From: Burkholderiales bacterium | GTDB lineage: Bacteria; Pseudomonadota; Gammaproteobacteria; Burkholderiales; Burkholderiaceae_C | Assembly (NCBI GenBank): GCA_028868825.1 | Contig: JAGWTU010000014.1 | Coordinates: 1 to 64,000, forward strand | Direction: 5' to 3' | DNA length: 64,000 bases | Shown here: positions 32,813 through 41,600 of the stretch, one piece after another | Layout of the letters: each line of letters begins with the position of its first letter | Position numbering within the stretch: position 1 is the stretch's first letter | Notes under the pieces: generated by a model | Seen by the model: only the letters and a program-made list of their open reading frames with translations | The model's database searches: none | What the model was told of the DNA's origin: nothing | Translations under genes and position numbers: made by a program

Positions 32813-34452
32813 GGCGCCCCCTCGCCGACGACGGGGCGGAAACGCGCCGGCTGTTCGCGCTGCGGCCCCACGCCCAGCGCCAGCGCAAGGAAATGCGCGG
32901 CGAAAATCCCGTGGCCGAGCACCAGCAGCGAGCCGCCGACGCTGCGCGCCTCGAGATAAGGCAGGCTCACGGCCACCGAATCGAGGAATGGCCGCGCCGG
33001 ATCGAGCATCGCCAGCCCCTGCAGCCAGCCGCCTATCGTCAGGCTCCAGAAATAGATCGCGATGCCGAAGAAGACGAGCCAGAAATGCGCCGAGATCAGC
33101 CGAGGCCACGGCCATTCGCGGCCGCTGATGCGCGGCACGACGAAATAGATCGCGCCGAAGAAGACGAAGCTGACGAAGCCATACATCCCGAGGTGGGCGT
33201 GGGCGATCGTGAAATGCGTGAAATGGGTGACGGCGTTGACGCTGCGCAGCGCCTCGAACGAGCCCTCGATCGAACTCGCCGTGTACATCAGCCCGCCGAC
33301 GCCGACGAAGCGCAGCGTCGGCGACCAGCGGAACGCCGCGAGCCGGCCTTCGAGCGTCTGGAACTGGTTCACGGTGAAGGCCGCGACCGGGATGATCATC
33401 ATCATGCTCTGCACGATCGACAGCGTGACCATCCATTGCGGCACCGGGCCGCCGATCAGATGGTGGCCGCCGACCTGGCCGTAGAAGAACGCCAGCCCCC
33501 AGAAGCCGAGCAGCGACAGGTTGTACGACTGGATCGGCCGCCCGATGACCTTGGGCAGGAAGTAATAGACCGAGGCCAGCGCCAGCGGCGTGTAGAACAG
33601 CCCGAGCACGTTGTGGCCGAACCACCAGTTCATCGTCGCCTGCTCGACGCCATGGTGCAGCCCCGGCCATTTGGCGACGATGAACAGCACCGGCAGCCAG
33701 AACAGCGCGCAGGCCATGTACCAGACCGAGACATACAGATGCTCGACGCGCCGATGCGCCAGCGTGACGAGCAGCGGCATCGCGATCAGCGCGCCGCCGA
33801 CGGCGAACAGGATGCCGACCTGCCAGGGGATCTCGAGCCATTCGAGCCCGTCGTTGATGCCCACGGCGATGCTGCCCAGCCCGGCGATCAGCGCCGCGTT
33901 CCACAGCACGACGCCGATGAAGGCGTAGCGCGCGCCCTGCAGCGGCGTCTTCAGCAGGCGCGGGATGACGAACATCGTCGTGCCCAGACCCGCCATCGGC
34001 GCCCAGCCGTAGGCGACCGCATTGAGATGGATCGTGCGGATGCGGCCGAAGGTCAGCCAGGCCTGGCCGGTGAGCCAGTCGGGCTCGTGCAGCTTGATCG
34101 ACGCCGTCAGCCCCGCGGCCGAGGCGACGACCAGCCAGACCATCGCGCAGCCGTAGAAGAAATAGACCAGCGGCGCGGTCGAGGCATCGGCGTCGGCGCG
34201 CGCCGCGAGTTCGGCGGCGTCGCCGCGCGTCTCGCCCCCCGCGCCGGCACGGTCCAGCGAGCCCTGCAGCGAGGCCTGGCCGGCCGGCGCCGCGGCCGGC
34301 TCCTCGCCGCGGCCGATCTCGCCCGGCGCGAAGATGACCTCGGCACCCTTGGCGCTGCGGTCGAACAGGCCATGGCGCTGCGAGGCGATGAAGGCCAGCA
34401 GGGCGATGAAGGAGATGACGAAGGCCGACAGCAGTATCGCAACCGTATCCAT
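32809..34452 (-). CDS. cbb3-like haem-copper oxidase subunit I with CcoS-like N-terminus
   Basis: A 547-residue catalytic subunit. Residues 1-24 are an extra TM helix followed by GLFDRSAKGAEVIFAPGE, similar to the assembly protein CcoS; residues 45-92 are a linker. The oxidase core follows, with His ligands in RTIHLNAVAYG, FGHNVLGLFYTP (Cu-B), GGHHLIGG (Cu-B pair) and THFTIAHAHLG (haem pair). The Tyr in FWGLAFFYGQVGGHHL aligns with the cross-linked active-site Tyr of CcoN, so O2 reduction is expected; cbb3 enzymes also reduce NO. It is in the run starting at an NsrR operator. Neither a canonical ccoNOQP set nor a NorB, judged by these residues. Confidence 0.85.
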   Translation of the reverse strand: MDTVAILLSAFVISFIALLAFIASQRHGLFDRSAKGAEVIFAPGEIGRGEEPAAAPAGQASLQGSLDRAGAGGETRGDAAELAARADADASTAPLVYFFYGCAMVWLVVASAAGLTASIKLHEPDWLTGQAWLTFGRIRTIHLNAVAYGWAPMAGLGTTMFVIPRLLKTPLQGARYAFIGVVLWNAALIAGLGSIAVGINDGLEWLEIPWQVGILFAVGGALIAMPLLVTLAHRRVEHLYVSVWYMACALFWLPVLFIVAKWPGLHHGVEQATMNWWFGHNVLGLFYTPLALASVYYFLPKVIGRPIQSYNLSLLGFWGLAFFYGQVGGHHLIGGPVPQWMVTLSIVQSMMMIIPVAAFTVNQFQTLEGRLAAFRWSPTLRFVGVGGLMYTASSIEGSFEALRSVNAVTHFTHFTIAHAHLGMYGFVSFVFFGAIYFVVPRISGREWPWPRLISAHFWLVFFGIAIYFWSLTIGGWLQGLAMLDPARPFLDSVAVSLPYLEARSVGGSLLVLGHGIFAAHFLALALGVGPQREQPARFRPVVGEGAP

Positions 34453-34492
34453 GCTCGCTCCTCCTGTCCGGCCGCCGCGGCGGCGCCGGCAA

Positions 34493-34816
34493 TCAGCGCT
34501 TCAACTCGCCACGCTTGTCCTTCACGTGGCTCCATTCCTCGGCGTCGGGCAGCGCCGGCTTGCGGCGCGTGATGGGCTTCCACTGCTGCGCCAGCACGGC
34601 ATTCAAGGGTGTGAAGTCGCGCTGGTCGGCGGGCACGTCCTCCTCGGCGTAGATCGCCGAGACCGGGCATTCGGGGACGCAGACCGCACAGTCGATGCAG
34701 TCCTCGGGGTCGATGGCGAGGAAGTTCGGCCCCTCGCGGAAGGCGTCGACCGGGCAGACATCGACGCAATCCGTGTACTTGCAGCGGATGCAGGCCTCGG
34801 TGACGACGAAGGTCAC
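34493..34816 (-). CDS. fdxA: 7Fe ferredoxin (FdxA type)
   Basis: A 107-residue ferredoxin. Cys9, 12, 17 and 21 ([14 protein letters not shown]) and Cys40, 43, 46 and 50 ([12 protein letters not shown]) fit a [3Fe-4S][4Fe-4S] protein like Azotobacter FdI, with the same C-terminal extension ([19 protein letters not shown]). It carries low-potential electrons in the cytoplasm. Its place between the DUF2249 gene and the oxidase subunit I gene, in an NO-linked run, suggests it serves a reductase or repair process induced by NO; in other genomes fdxA is a stand-alone housekeeping gene. Confidence 0.92.
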   Translation of the reverse strand: MTFVVTEACIRCKYTDCVDVCPVDAFREGPNFLAIDPEDCIDCAVCVPECPVSAIYAEEDVPADQRDFTPLNAVLAQQWKPITRRKPALPDAEEWSHVKDKRGELKR

Positions 34817-34858
34817 GGGCGGATCCTCAGCAACTCGCTCGGGTTCGGCCAGCGGTCT

Positions 34859-35140
34859 TCAACCGCAGCAGGCGCCGCCCGAGCAGCAGTTGTCGTCCGC
34901 CGCCAGCCGCGTGATCTGCAGGCGCCACACGGCCGGGCCGGACTCGAGATACGACCAGTCGAACAGCCGCGGCGAGCGCGCATCGAACTGCGCGCGCAGC
35001 GGGCGCGGATCGTGGTCGGCCACGAGTTCGATCGCCTGGCCGGGTTCGAGCGCGTCGAAGCGGTCGAAGATGATGGCGTGGCGCTGGTAGGGCGCGATTT
35101 CGCGCACATCGATGCGGGTGGTGGCGACGGAGGTGGTCAT
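34859..35140 (-). CDS. DUF2249 protein with Cys-rich tail
   Basis: A 93-residue protein. The DUF2249 core is TRIDVREIAPYQRHAIIFDRFDALEPGQAIELVADHDP, then the short PLRAQFDARSPRLFDWSYLESGPAVWRLQI. It ends DDNCCSGGACCG, four cysteines in two pairs, which looks like a metal or Fe-S site. DUF2249 proteins are common beside NnrS, hemerythrin and NO-reductase genes and are thought to act in NO or redox response, but no activity is established. ATG 35140 follows AAAGACTCG after nnrS, 47 bases away; the ferredoxin gene starts 42 bases further on. Confidence 0.85.
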   Translation of the reverse strand: MTTSVATTRIDVREIAPYQRHAIIFDRFDALEPGQAIELVADHDPRPLRAQFDARSPRLFDWSYLESGPAVWRLQITRLAADDNCCSGGACCG

Positions 35141-35187
35141 CGAGTCTTTCCTTCGGGTGGGTGATGGATGGGAGATGGATGGGAGAT

Positions 35188-36420
35188 TCAGCCGTCCTTG
35201 CCGTCGGCGCGCGCCGCCAGCAGCCAGGGCGTGAAGACGACGAGCACGATGGCGAAGGCCAGCGTCCAGGCGACAGCGGCGCCGTTGCGGGCCGCATCGG
35301 CCCAGCCCGGCGCGGCCAGCGGCAGCAGCACGCGCAGCAGCGCGGCGACGACGATGGCGCCATAGGCCACGACCTCGGCGGGCGAGGCCTGCAAGGCACG
35401 TCCGGTGTGGCCGCGGGCCGTGCGCGTGATCATCCCGACGATGAGGCCGGCGGTGGCGCCGACGGCAAAGGCATGGACGCCGGCCGATTCCGCGACCCAG
35501 GCGAACTGCGCTGCCGCGAGCAGCGCGAAGCCAAGCGGAATCCAGCCGTAGGACAGATGCAGGATCCACAGGATGGGCCGGCCGCGGCTGACCCAGGGCC
35601 GCCAGGCGAGCCAGCGCGCCAGATGCAGCGCGGCGGCCAGCGCCAGCAGCACCGAGGCCAGCCGCGGCGGCGCCTCGAAGACCCAGGCACACAGGCCGAG
35701 CACGCTGGCCAGCGGCGTCGCGATCTCGAGCGCGCGCCAGCGCCGCGGCTTCGATCCGGCCACGGCATTGGCGGTGAAGGCCGGCACGACGCGCCCGGCG
35801 ATCACGGTCTCGATCATCACGATCAGCGCCAGCGCGGCGAACAGCGGGCGCAGCGGGCTGATGGCGACATCGCCGCGTGCGGCGAGATGGAAGGCCGCGT
35901 TGGCCACGGCCAGCAGCACGATCAGTCCGACCAGCGGCAGATTGCGCCAGTTCCTCGCGCGCACCAGCACCGTGGCCAGCGCGACCGCGACACAGGGCAG
36001 GAACAGCTCGTCGAGCACGGCGTAGACCGGATAGGGCGCGGCGAAGGCCGCCACCCGCGCCGCCAGCCACAGCGCCGCCAGCGCCGCCAGCGGCGCGCCG
36101 CGCAGCGTCGCCAGCCCGGTCCAGGCGCGCACGGCGGTGAGCAGGAAGCCGCAGATCACGGCGGCGGCGAAACCGAAGAGCATCTCGTGCGCATGCCACA
36201 GCAGCGGCGGCAGCACCATCCGGGGCACCGCATGCCCGGCGAGCAACCCGATCCACAGCGGCACGGCGAGCGCGCCGAACAACAACGCGCCGAGGTAGAA
36301 GGGCCGAAAACCCAGCCGCCACAGCGGCCAGCCGCGGGACGGGACCGCGGCGCGGTGGACGCTGGACGCGGTCGACGCGGTGGACATCGGGGACTTGGCG
36401 GACGCCGTGGTCGATCTCAT
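35188..36420 (-). CDS. nnrS: NnrS family haem-copper membrane protein
   Basis: A 410-residue inner-membrane protein with twelve or so TM helices. NnrS landmarks: LWRLGFRPFYLGALLFGALAVPLW near the start, LLWHAHEMLFGFAAAVICGFLLTAV, TLRGAPLAALAALWLAARV and the later MITRTARGHTGRAL. NnrS binds haem and copper and helps cells resist NO, for example by limiting iron-dinitrosyl damage. I use ATG 36420; a longer frame would start inside the NsrR operator. First gene of the leftward run and divergent from nsrR. Confidence 0.9.
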   Translation of the reverse strand: MRSTTASAKSPMSTASTASSVHRAAVPSRGWPLWRLGFRPFYLGALLFGALAVPLWIGLLAGHAVPRMVLPPLLWHAHEMLFGFAAAVICGFLLTAVRAWTGLATLRGAPLAALAALWLAARVAAFAAPYPVYAVLDELFLPCVAVALATVLVRARNWRNLPLVGLIVLLAVANAAFHLAARGDVAISPLRPLFAALALIVMIETVIAGRVVPAFTANAVAGSKPRRWRALEIATPLASVLGLCAWVFEAPPRLASVLLALAAALHLARWLAWRPWVSRGRPILWILHLSYGWIPLGFALLAAAQFAWVAESAGVHAFAVGATAGLIVGMITRTARGHTGRALQASPAEVVAYGAIVVAALLRVLLPLAAPGWADAARNGAAVAWTLAFAIVLVVFTPWLLAARADGKDG

Positions 36421-36435
36421 CGGTGCGGGGTTTTT

Positions 36436-36458
36436 AAGATGCATTGTTGACGCATCTT
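36436..36458. promoter_or_regulatory. NsrR operator in the nnrS/nsrR gap
   Basis: AAGATGCA, spacer TTGTTGA, CGCATCTT: a near-perfect match to the NsrR consensus with one mismatch. It is 15 bases before nnrS and 52 before nsrR, so it can repress both. A right half-site ATGCATCTT at 36491-36499, with a poorly matched left half, may be a weak second site closer to nsrR. Confidence 0.85.
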
Positions 36459-36510
36459 AAAAGCGAAATCGACCGAAAGCAATACACTACATGCATCTTC
36501 AGGGGTGACG

Positions 36511-37017
36511 ATGCGACTTGCCGAATACACCGACTACACGCTGCGCGTGCTGATGTACTGCGCCGCGCGACCGCAGGAGCGGGTGACCATCGCCGAGATC
36601 GCCGAACGTCACGCGCTGTCGAAGAACCACCTGATGAAGGTCGTCAACGACCTCGGACGCCAGGGCCTGCTCGAGACGACGCGCGGGCGCGGCGGCGGCC
36701 TGCGCCTGCTCGCCGACCCGACGGCCGTGCGCGTGGGCGACGTCGTGCGCGCCTGCGAGACCGATTTCAGACTCGTCGAATGTTTCGACCCCGCCGTCAA
36801 CGAATGTTCGCTGACCAGCGGCTGCCGCCTCAAGCAGGTCTTCGACGGGGCCCTGAGCGCCTTCCTGCGCGAACTCGACGGCGCCACGCTGGCCGAGATC
36901 TCCGAGCCGCCGGCGCGGCCGCGCGCCGGCGCCGGCGTGGCCGCGAAATCGCGCCCGGGGGTGGTCGCGATGCCGGTGCCGAAACGGCGCGCCGCGCGCG
37001 CCGGCGGAGCGCGCTGA
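36511..37017 (+). CDS. nsrR: Nitric-oxide-sensing repressor NsrR (Rrf2 family)
   Basis: A 168-residue winged-helix regulator. MRLAEYTDYTLRVLMYCA opens the HTH, with EIAERHALSKNHLMKVVNDL as recognition region. The [4Fe-4S] ligands are Cys91, Cys99 and Cys105 (CFDPAVNECSLTSGC), exactly the numbering of E. coli NsrR, which supports ATG 36511 over the GTG two codons earlier. NO destroys the cluster and frees the operators. The C-terminal 35 residues (RPRAGAGVAAKSRPG onward) are a basic extension not found in E. coli NsrR. It is translationally coupled to the hemerythrin gene (TGATG). Confidence 0.95.
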   Translation: MRLAEYTDYTLRVLMYCAARPQERVTIAEIAERHALSKNHLMKVVNDLGRQGLLETTRGRGGGLRLLADPTAVRVGDVVRACETDFRLVECFDPAVNECSLTSGCRLKQVFDGALSAFLRELDGATLAEISEPPARPRAGAGVAAKSRPGVVAMPVPKRRAARAGGAR

Positions 37018-37598
37018 TGGGCAAGCCGACGGGCGTCGCGCTGCCCGGCCATGCCGCGCCCGCGGCCGGCTTCGAGGTGCCGCTGGAGATGCTCGAGTCC
37101 TGCCACCGGCGGGTCGAGAACCAATGCTCGACGCTGCGGCGTCTGGTCGACCACCTCGCCAAGCGCGGCGCCGATGCCGACGCCCGCGCCGCCGCGGTCG
37201 CGATCCGGCGCTATTTCGAAGTCGCCGCGCCCGACCACCATGCCGACGAGGAAGTGGACCTCTTCCCCGCCCTCGTCGCGGCGACGAGCGGCGTCGATGC
37301 CGGCGACCTGCGCGCCGCGACGGCCGCGCTGATCGCCACGCTGCGGGCCGAGCACCGCGAGCTCGAGGGCCAGTGGCAACGGCTGAAGCCCCCACTCGAT
37401 GCGCTGGCGGACGGCCGGGAAGGGAGCCGACCGGCGACACTGGAGGCCGCCGCCGTCGAGGCCTACGCGGGCCTGTACGCGCGCCACATCGAACGCGAGG
37501 AAACCGAACTGCTGCCGCTGGCCGCGCGCCTGCTGTCGATCGACGAGCTCGACCGCATCGGCCGCGCGATGCGGGCGCGCCGCGGTATCGAAATCTGA
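37017..37598 (+). CDS. Hemerythrin (HHE) domain protein
   Basis: A 193-residue four-helix protein with a non-haem diiron site. Likely ligands: His in EMLESCHRRVENQC, the pair in DHHADEEVDLFPAL, His and Glu in RAEHRELEGQW, and YARHIEREETELLPLAARL. It is longer than a bare hemerythrin domain because of a 20-residue N-terminus and an insert at about 125-145. Single-domain hemerythrins next to nsrR are linked with NO or O2 binding and Fe-S repair (compare YtfE, which has a different N-terminal domain). Start overlaps the nsrR stop by one base. Confidence 0.88.
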   Translation: MGKPTGVALPGHAAPAAGFEVPLEMLESCHRRVENQCSTLRRLVDHLAKRGADADARAAAVAIRRYFEVAAPDHHADEEVDLFPALVAATSGVDAGDLRAATAALIATLRAEHRELEGQWQRLKPPLDALADGREGSRPATLEAAAVEAYAGLYARHIEREETELLPLAARLLSIDELDRIGRAMRARRGIEI

Positions 37599-37604
37599 AT
37601 GGGC

Positions 37605-37711
37605 CTCAGTACCGCCCGGCCGTTCCGAAGGTACTGAGCGCCCCAAGGGACCCGAAGGGGCCCCCGGGTGGCCCTGGGGGCAGCGAACGAAGTGAGCGTG
37701 GGGGCTTCACT
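37605..37711. repeat. GC-rich palindromic intergenic element
   Basis: Between the convergent hemerythrin and diiron-protein genes. It opens with a 9-base inverted repeat, CTCAGTACC (37605-37613) and GGTACTGAG (37630-37638), around a 16-base loop. It continues with nested G/C-run palindromes (such as CCCGAAGGGGCCCCCGGGT) and the GCGAACGAAGTGAGCG motif. This looks like a dispersed REP-type element of Burkholderiales and may also act as a terminator. No second copy was seen in the window. Confidence 0.5.
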
Positions 37712-38467
37712 TCAGCCCGGCAGCTGGTAATGCTGCTCGGTCATCAGGTCGATGCCGCAGTCCAGCGTCTCGACCCAGGCGATGAATTCGCCCACCGCGG
37801 CGCCGCTCAGCGGCGCGCCATGCTGCGGCACGATCATCGCGATCGGCAGCTGCCGCGCCATGCGCGCCCACAGCTTGAGGATGCGCCCGCTGGCCATGTA
37901 GCGGCGGTGGAACGGTTCCATGCGCGGCAGCGCCGCGGCCAGCGACTCGATCGGCTGCGTCGGGTCTCCGCCGAGCGAGACGCCGAGGTCGCCACTGAAC
38001 AGGATGCGGCTGACCGGATCCCAGAACTGGAAATTGCCCTCGGCGTGCAGGAAATGCGCCGGCAGCGCCCACAGGCTGTCGCGGCCGACGGGTATCTTCA
38101 GGCCCGCATCGGGGATGCCGGTGATGCGGCCCTCGGTCTTGCCCGGCTTGCAGAAATGCGGCGCGAAGCGCACCCAGAGATCGCTGATGTAGACCTGCGC
38201 GGGCGTGGCCGTCATCCAGCGGTCGAGCGCGGCGATGATGTCGGGGTCGGCATGTGAGGCCAGGATCGTCGCCAGCCGCGCCGGCGCGAAGTGACGCGTC
38301 ATGCCGATGTAGAGCTCGTTGTAGGCGAGGTTGCCGCCGGGATCGATGAGCGCGCCGGTATCGCCGTCGACGACGAGGAACTGGTTGGCCTGCACGGCAT
38401 GGTCGCCGCTGAGATCGCTGAACATCAGGCAGCGGTGGCCGTCGCGATCGAAAAGTACCGTGGGCAT
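37712..38467 (-). CDS. Metallo-beta-lactamase-fold diiron protein (flavodiiron-like, no flavodoxin)
   Basis: A 251-residue protein with the MBL fold of flavodiiron NO/O2 reductases. Ligand pattern: His72-x-Asp74-x-Asp76 (SHADPDI), His142 (FLHAEGNFQFWD), Asp161 (FSGDLG) and His217 (PQHGAPL). Spacings of 66, 19 and 56 residues follow the flavodiiron pattern closely, with Asp in place of the usual Glu in HxExD. The flavodoxin domain is absent, so electrons would need an outside donor, perhaps the ferredoxin at 34.5 kb. ODP proteins of this kind bind O2 or NO. It converges with the nsrR-hemerythrin unit. Confidence 0.85.
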   Translation of the reverse strand: MPTVLFDRDGHRCLMFSDLSGDHAVQANQFLVVDGDTGALIDPGGNLAYNELYIGMTRHFAPARLATILASHADPDIIAALDRWMTATPAQVYISDLWVRFAPHFCKPGKTEGRITGIPDAGLKIPVGRDSLWALPAHFLHAEGNFQFWDPVSRILFSGDLGVSLGGDPTQPIESLAAALPRMEPFHRRYMASGRILKLWARMARQLPIAMIVPQHGAPLSGAAVGEFIAWVETLDCGIDLMTEQHYQLPG

Positions 38468-38647
38468 GGATGCGGCACCTGAAGCTGCGGAGATTCCCCA
38501 GATTGTCCGCCGAGATGCAGAGCCCTAGCCATGGGGACGGATCCGCTGGGCAGCGCTCGAGCCGCCCCTCAATTCGGCCGAGCAGAGGGCGCCGGCTTGG
38601 CGATACTCGCGTGCCGGGCGCCGCGTCCGGTCTGAACATCCCACATC

Positions 38648-41600
38648 ATGGAATCGTCTTCCCCGCGCCGGCTGGCCTCCAGGCTGCGCGTCCTGGCCTG
38701 GGCGCTGCCCTTGCTCGCTTTCGCCGTCGCCGCCGTGCAGCTCTGGCGCATGAACAGCGGTTACGACGAACTCGTGAAGACGACGGTCGAACGCGCCCAG
38801 GTCCAGGTCGTCCAGCTCGCGGCGACCAAGGCCGACGAGGTCGGGATGCTGCTGTCCACCGCCGATGGCGTGTTGCGCCAGTTCCGCGACCAGTACGCTG
38901 CCGGGCGCCTGGACGCCGCCCAGTCGACGCTGAAGACGGCGTTCGCCAGCTTCCCGCCCGGCGCCGTGACCCATGTGACCGTGGTCGGGGCCGACGGCAA
39001 GGCGGTCTTCAGCACCGTCGCCAGCCTCGGCCCGGTCTATCTCGGCGACCGCGACTACTTCAGGTTCCACGCCCGCCAGGCGGTCGACGAGCTCTACCTG
39101 AACAGGCCCGTGCGCTCGTACGCGACTGGGCAATGGTCGCTGTTCCTGACGCGCCCGATCCTGAAGAACGGCCGCTTCGACGGCGTCGTGCTGCTGTCGA
39201 TGTCGGCGCAGCATTTCACCGACGAACTGGCCCAGCTCGCGATCGGCCCCGAGGACGCGGTGACGCTGACCTTCGACGACGGCACCTACGTCGCGCGCAA
39301 CCGCGACAGCGAGCGCGTCATCGGCACCCGGCTGCCGGCCGACCGCCCGTTCCTGCAGAAGGGCGCGCCGGCGCGCGGCGCGCTGCGCCTGATCGCGGTC
39401 GCCGACGGACGGCCGCGCATCTACGGCTGGTCGCGCGTTCCGGCTCAGCCGCTGATGCTGTTCATCGGCTACGACGAGGCCTCGCTGCTGGCCGCGGCGC
39501 GTGGGGCCGAGAGTCGCGGCCGCGCCCAGGCCGCCGTCGCCGTGCCGCTGCTGCTGCTGCTGGCCTGCGGCCTGTCGTGGTTGCTGCTGGAGCACGCGCG
39601 CCAGCAGGAGCGGCTGGCGGCCGAGGGCGCGCTGCTGCACGCGACGCTCAATTCCACCGACGACGGCATCCTCGTCGTCGGCGCCGACCGCCGCGTGCTG
39701 GCGATGAACCGTCGCTTCAAGGAGCTCTGGGGCGTGCCCGAGGCGGTGGCCCAACGCGCCGACAGCCGCGAGCTGGTCGAGCTGGCGCGTCCGCAGCTCG
39801 CGCGGCCCGAGGAATTCCGCGCCACGCTGCAGGCCGGCGACGACGGCGCCGAGCGCCGCACCGACGAACTGGCCTTCGCCGACGGCCGCACCGTCGAGCG
39901 CTACACGCAGGCGGTGCCGCTGCCCGGACAGGGCGCGCGCCTGTGGTCGTTCCGCGACGTCAGCGACCGCCGCCGCGCCCAGCAGGCGCTGGCGCAGCGC
40001 GAGGCCTATCTGGCCAAGGTGCTCAACACGACCCACGACGCGATCATCGTCGTCGACGGCGCCGACCGCATCGACAGCCTGAATGCCGGCGCCGAGCAGA
40101 TGTTCGGCTACACCGCCGCCGACGCCGTCGGACGCCCGCTGGCGATCCTGGTGCAGGTGCCGGCCGGCGCCGGCCGCGACGGCGAGTCCGAGCTCGAGGT
40201 GCGGCGCCGCGACGGCGGCACACTGTGGATCGCGCTGCGCAGCGCCGGCATGGTGCTGCCCGACAAGCAGCGCACGATCATCATCGCCCACGACATCACC
40301 GAGCGCCGCCGCGCCGCCGAGGCGCAGCGACGCACGAACCGCGCGCTGCGCATGCTCAGCCGCTGCAACCTCGCGCTGGCGCAGGCGCGCGACGAGCCGC
40401 AGCTGCTGGCCATGGTCTGCGACGCGGCGGTCGAGTCGGGCGGCTTCGTCACCGCGTGGATCGGCTATGCGCAGGACGACGCGGCGAAGTCGGTGCGCGC
40501 CGTCGCCAGCGCCGGCCATGAGCGCGAAGCGCCGCTGCGCGCCACCATCTCCTGGGACGAAGCCAACCCCGCCGGGCGCGGCCTCGTCGGGCGCGCCCTG
40601 CGCAGCGGCCGGGCGCAGATCGCGCGCGACGCCTTCGACGACGCGGCGATGGCGCCGTGGCTCGAGACGATGCAGCGCAGCGGCTTCCGCTCCGGCGTCG
40701 CGCTGCCGCTGGCCAGTCCGCAGCGCGTGTTCGGCGCGCTGACGATGTACTCGAACGAGCCCGAGGCGATCGATGCGCAGGAGCTCGCGCTGCTCGAGGA
40801 ACTCGGGCGCAACGTCGCCTTCGGCATCGAGACGCTGCGCGCCCGCGCCCAGCGCGACGCCGCCGACGAGGCCAACCGCTCGAAGTCGGCCTTCCTGGCC
40901 AATATGAGCCACGAGATCCGCACGCCGCTGAACGCCATCGTCGGCATGGCGCATCTGGTGCGGCGCAGCGGCGTGACGCCGCGCCAGAACGAGCAGATCG
41001 GCCGCATCGTCGCCGCCGGCGAGCATCTGGCCGAACTCATCAACGCCGTGCTCGACCTCTCGAAGATCGAGGCCGGGCGTTTCGAGCTCGAGGATGCCGA
41101 CGTCCATGTCGGCCAGATCCTCGACCGCCTGCGCTCGATCCTCGGCCAGCGGCTGCGCGAAAAGGGCCTCGAGATGACGGCCGAATCGCCGGCCGATCTG
41201 CCGCCGCTGCGCGGCGACGCGACGCGGCTGCAGCAGGCGCTGCTGAACTACGCCAGCAATGCCGTGAAGTTCACCGACCACGGCCGCATCGCGCTGCGCG
41301 TGAGCGTGCAGGAGCGCGCGGCGGCGACGCTGCTGCTGCGCTTCGAGGTCGAGGACAGCGGCGTCGGCATCGAGCCGCGCTCGCTCGAGCGCCTGTTCAC
41401 CGCCTTCGAGCAGGCCGACAACTCGACGACGCGGCGCTATGGCGGCACCGGCCTCGGACTGAGCATCACGAAGAAATTGGCCGAGCTGATGGGCGGCGCC
41501 TGCGGCGCGACGAGCCAGCCCGGCGTCGGCAGCCGCTTCTGGTTCACCGCGCGGCTGAAGGTCGGCAGCGGCGCGGCCGCGCCGCCCGCGAGCCCGGCGA

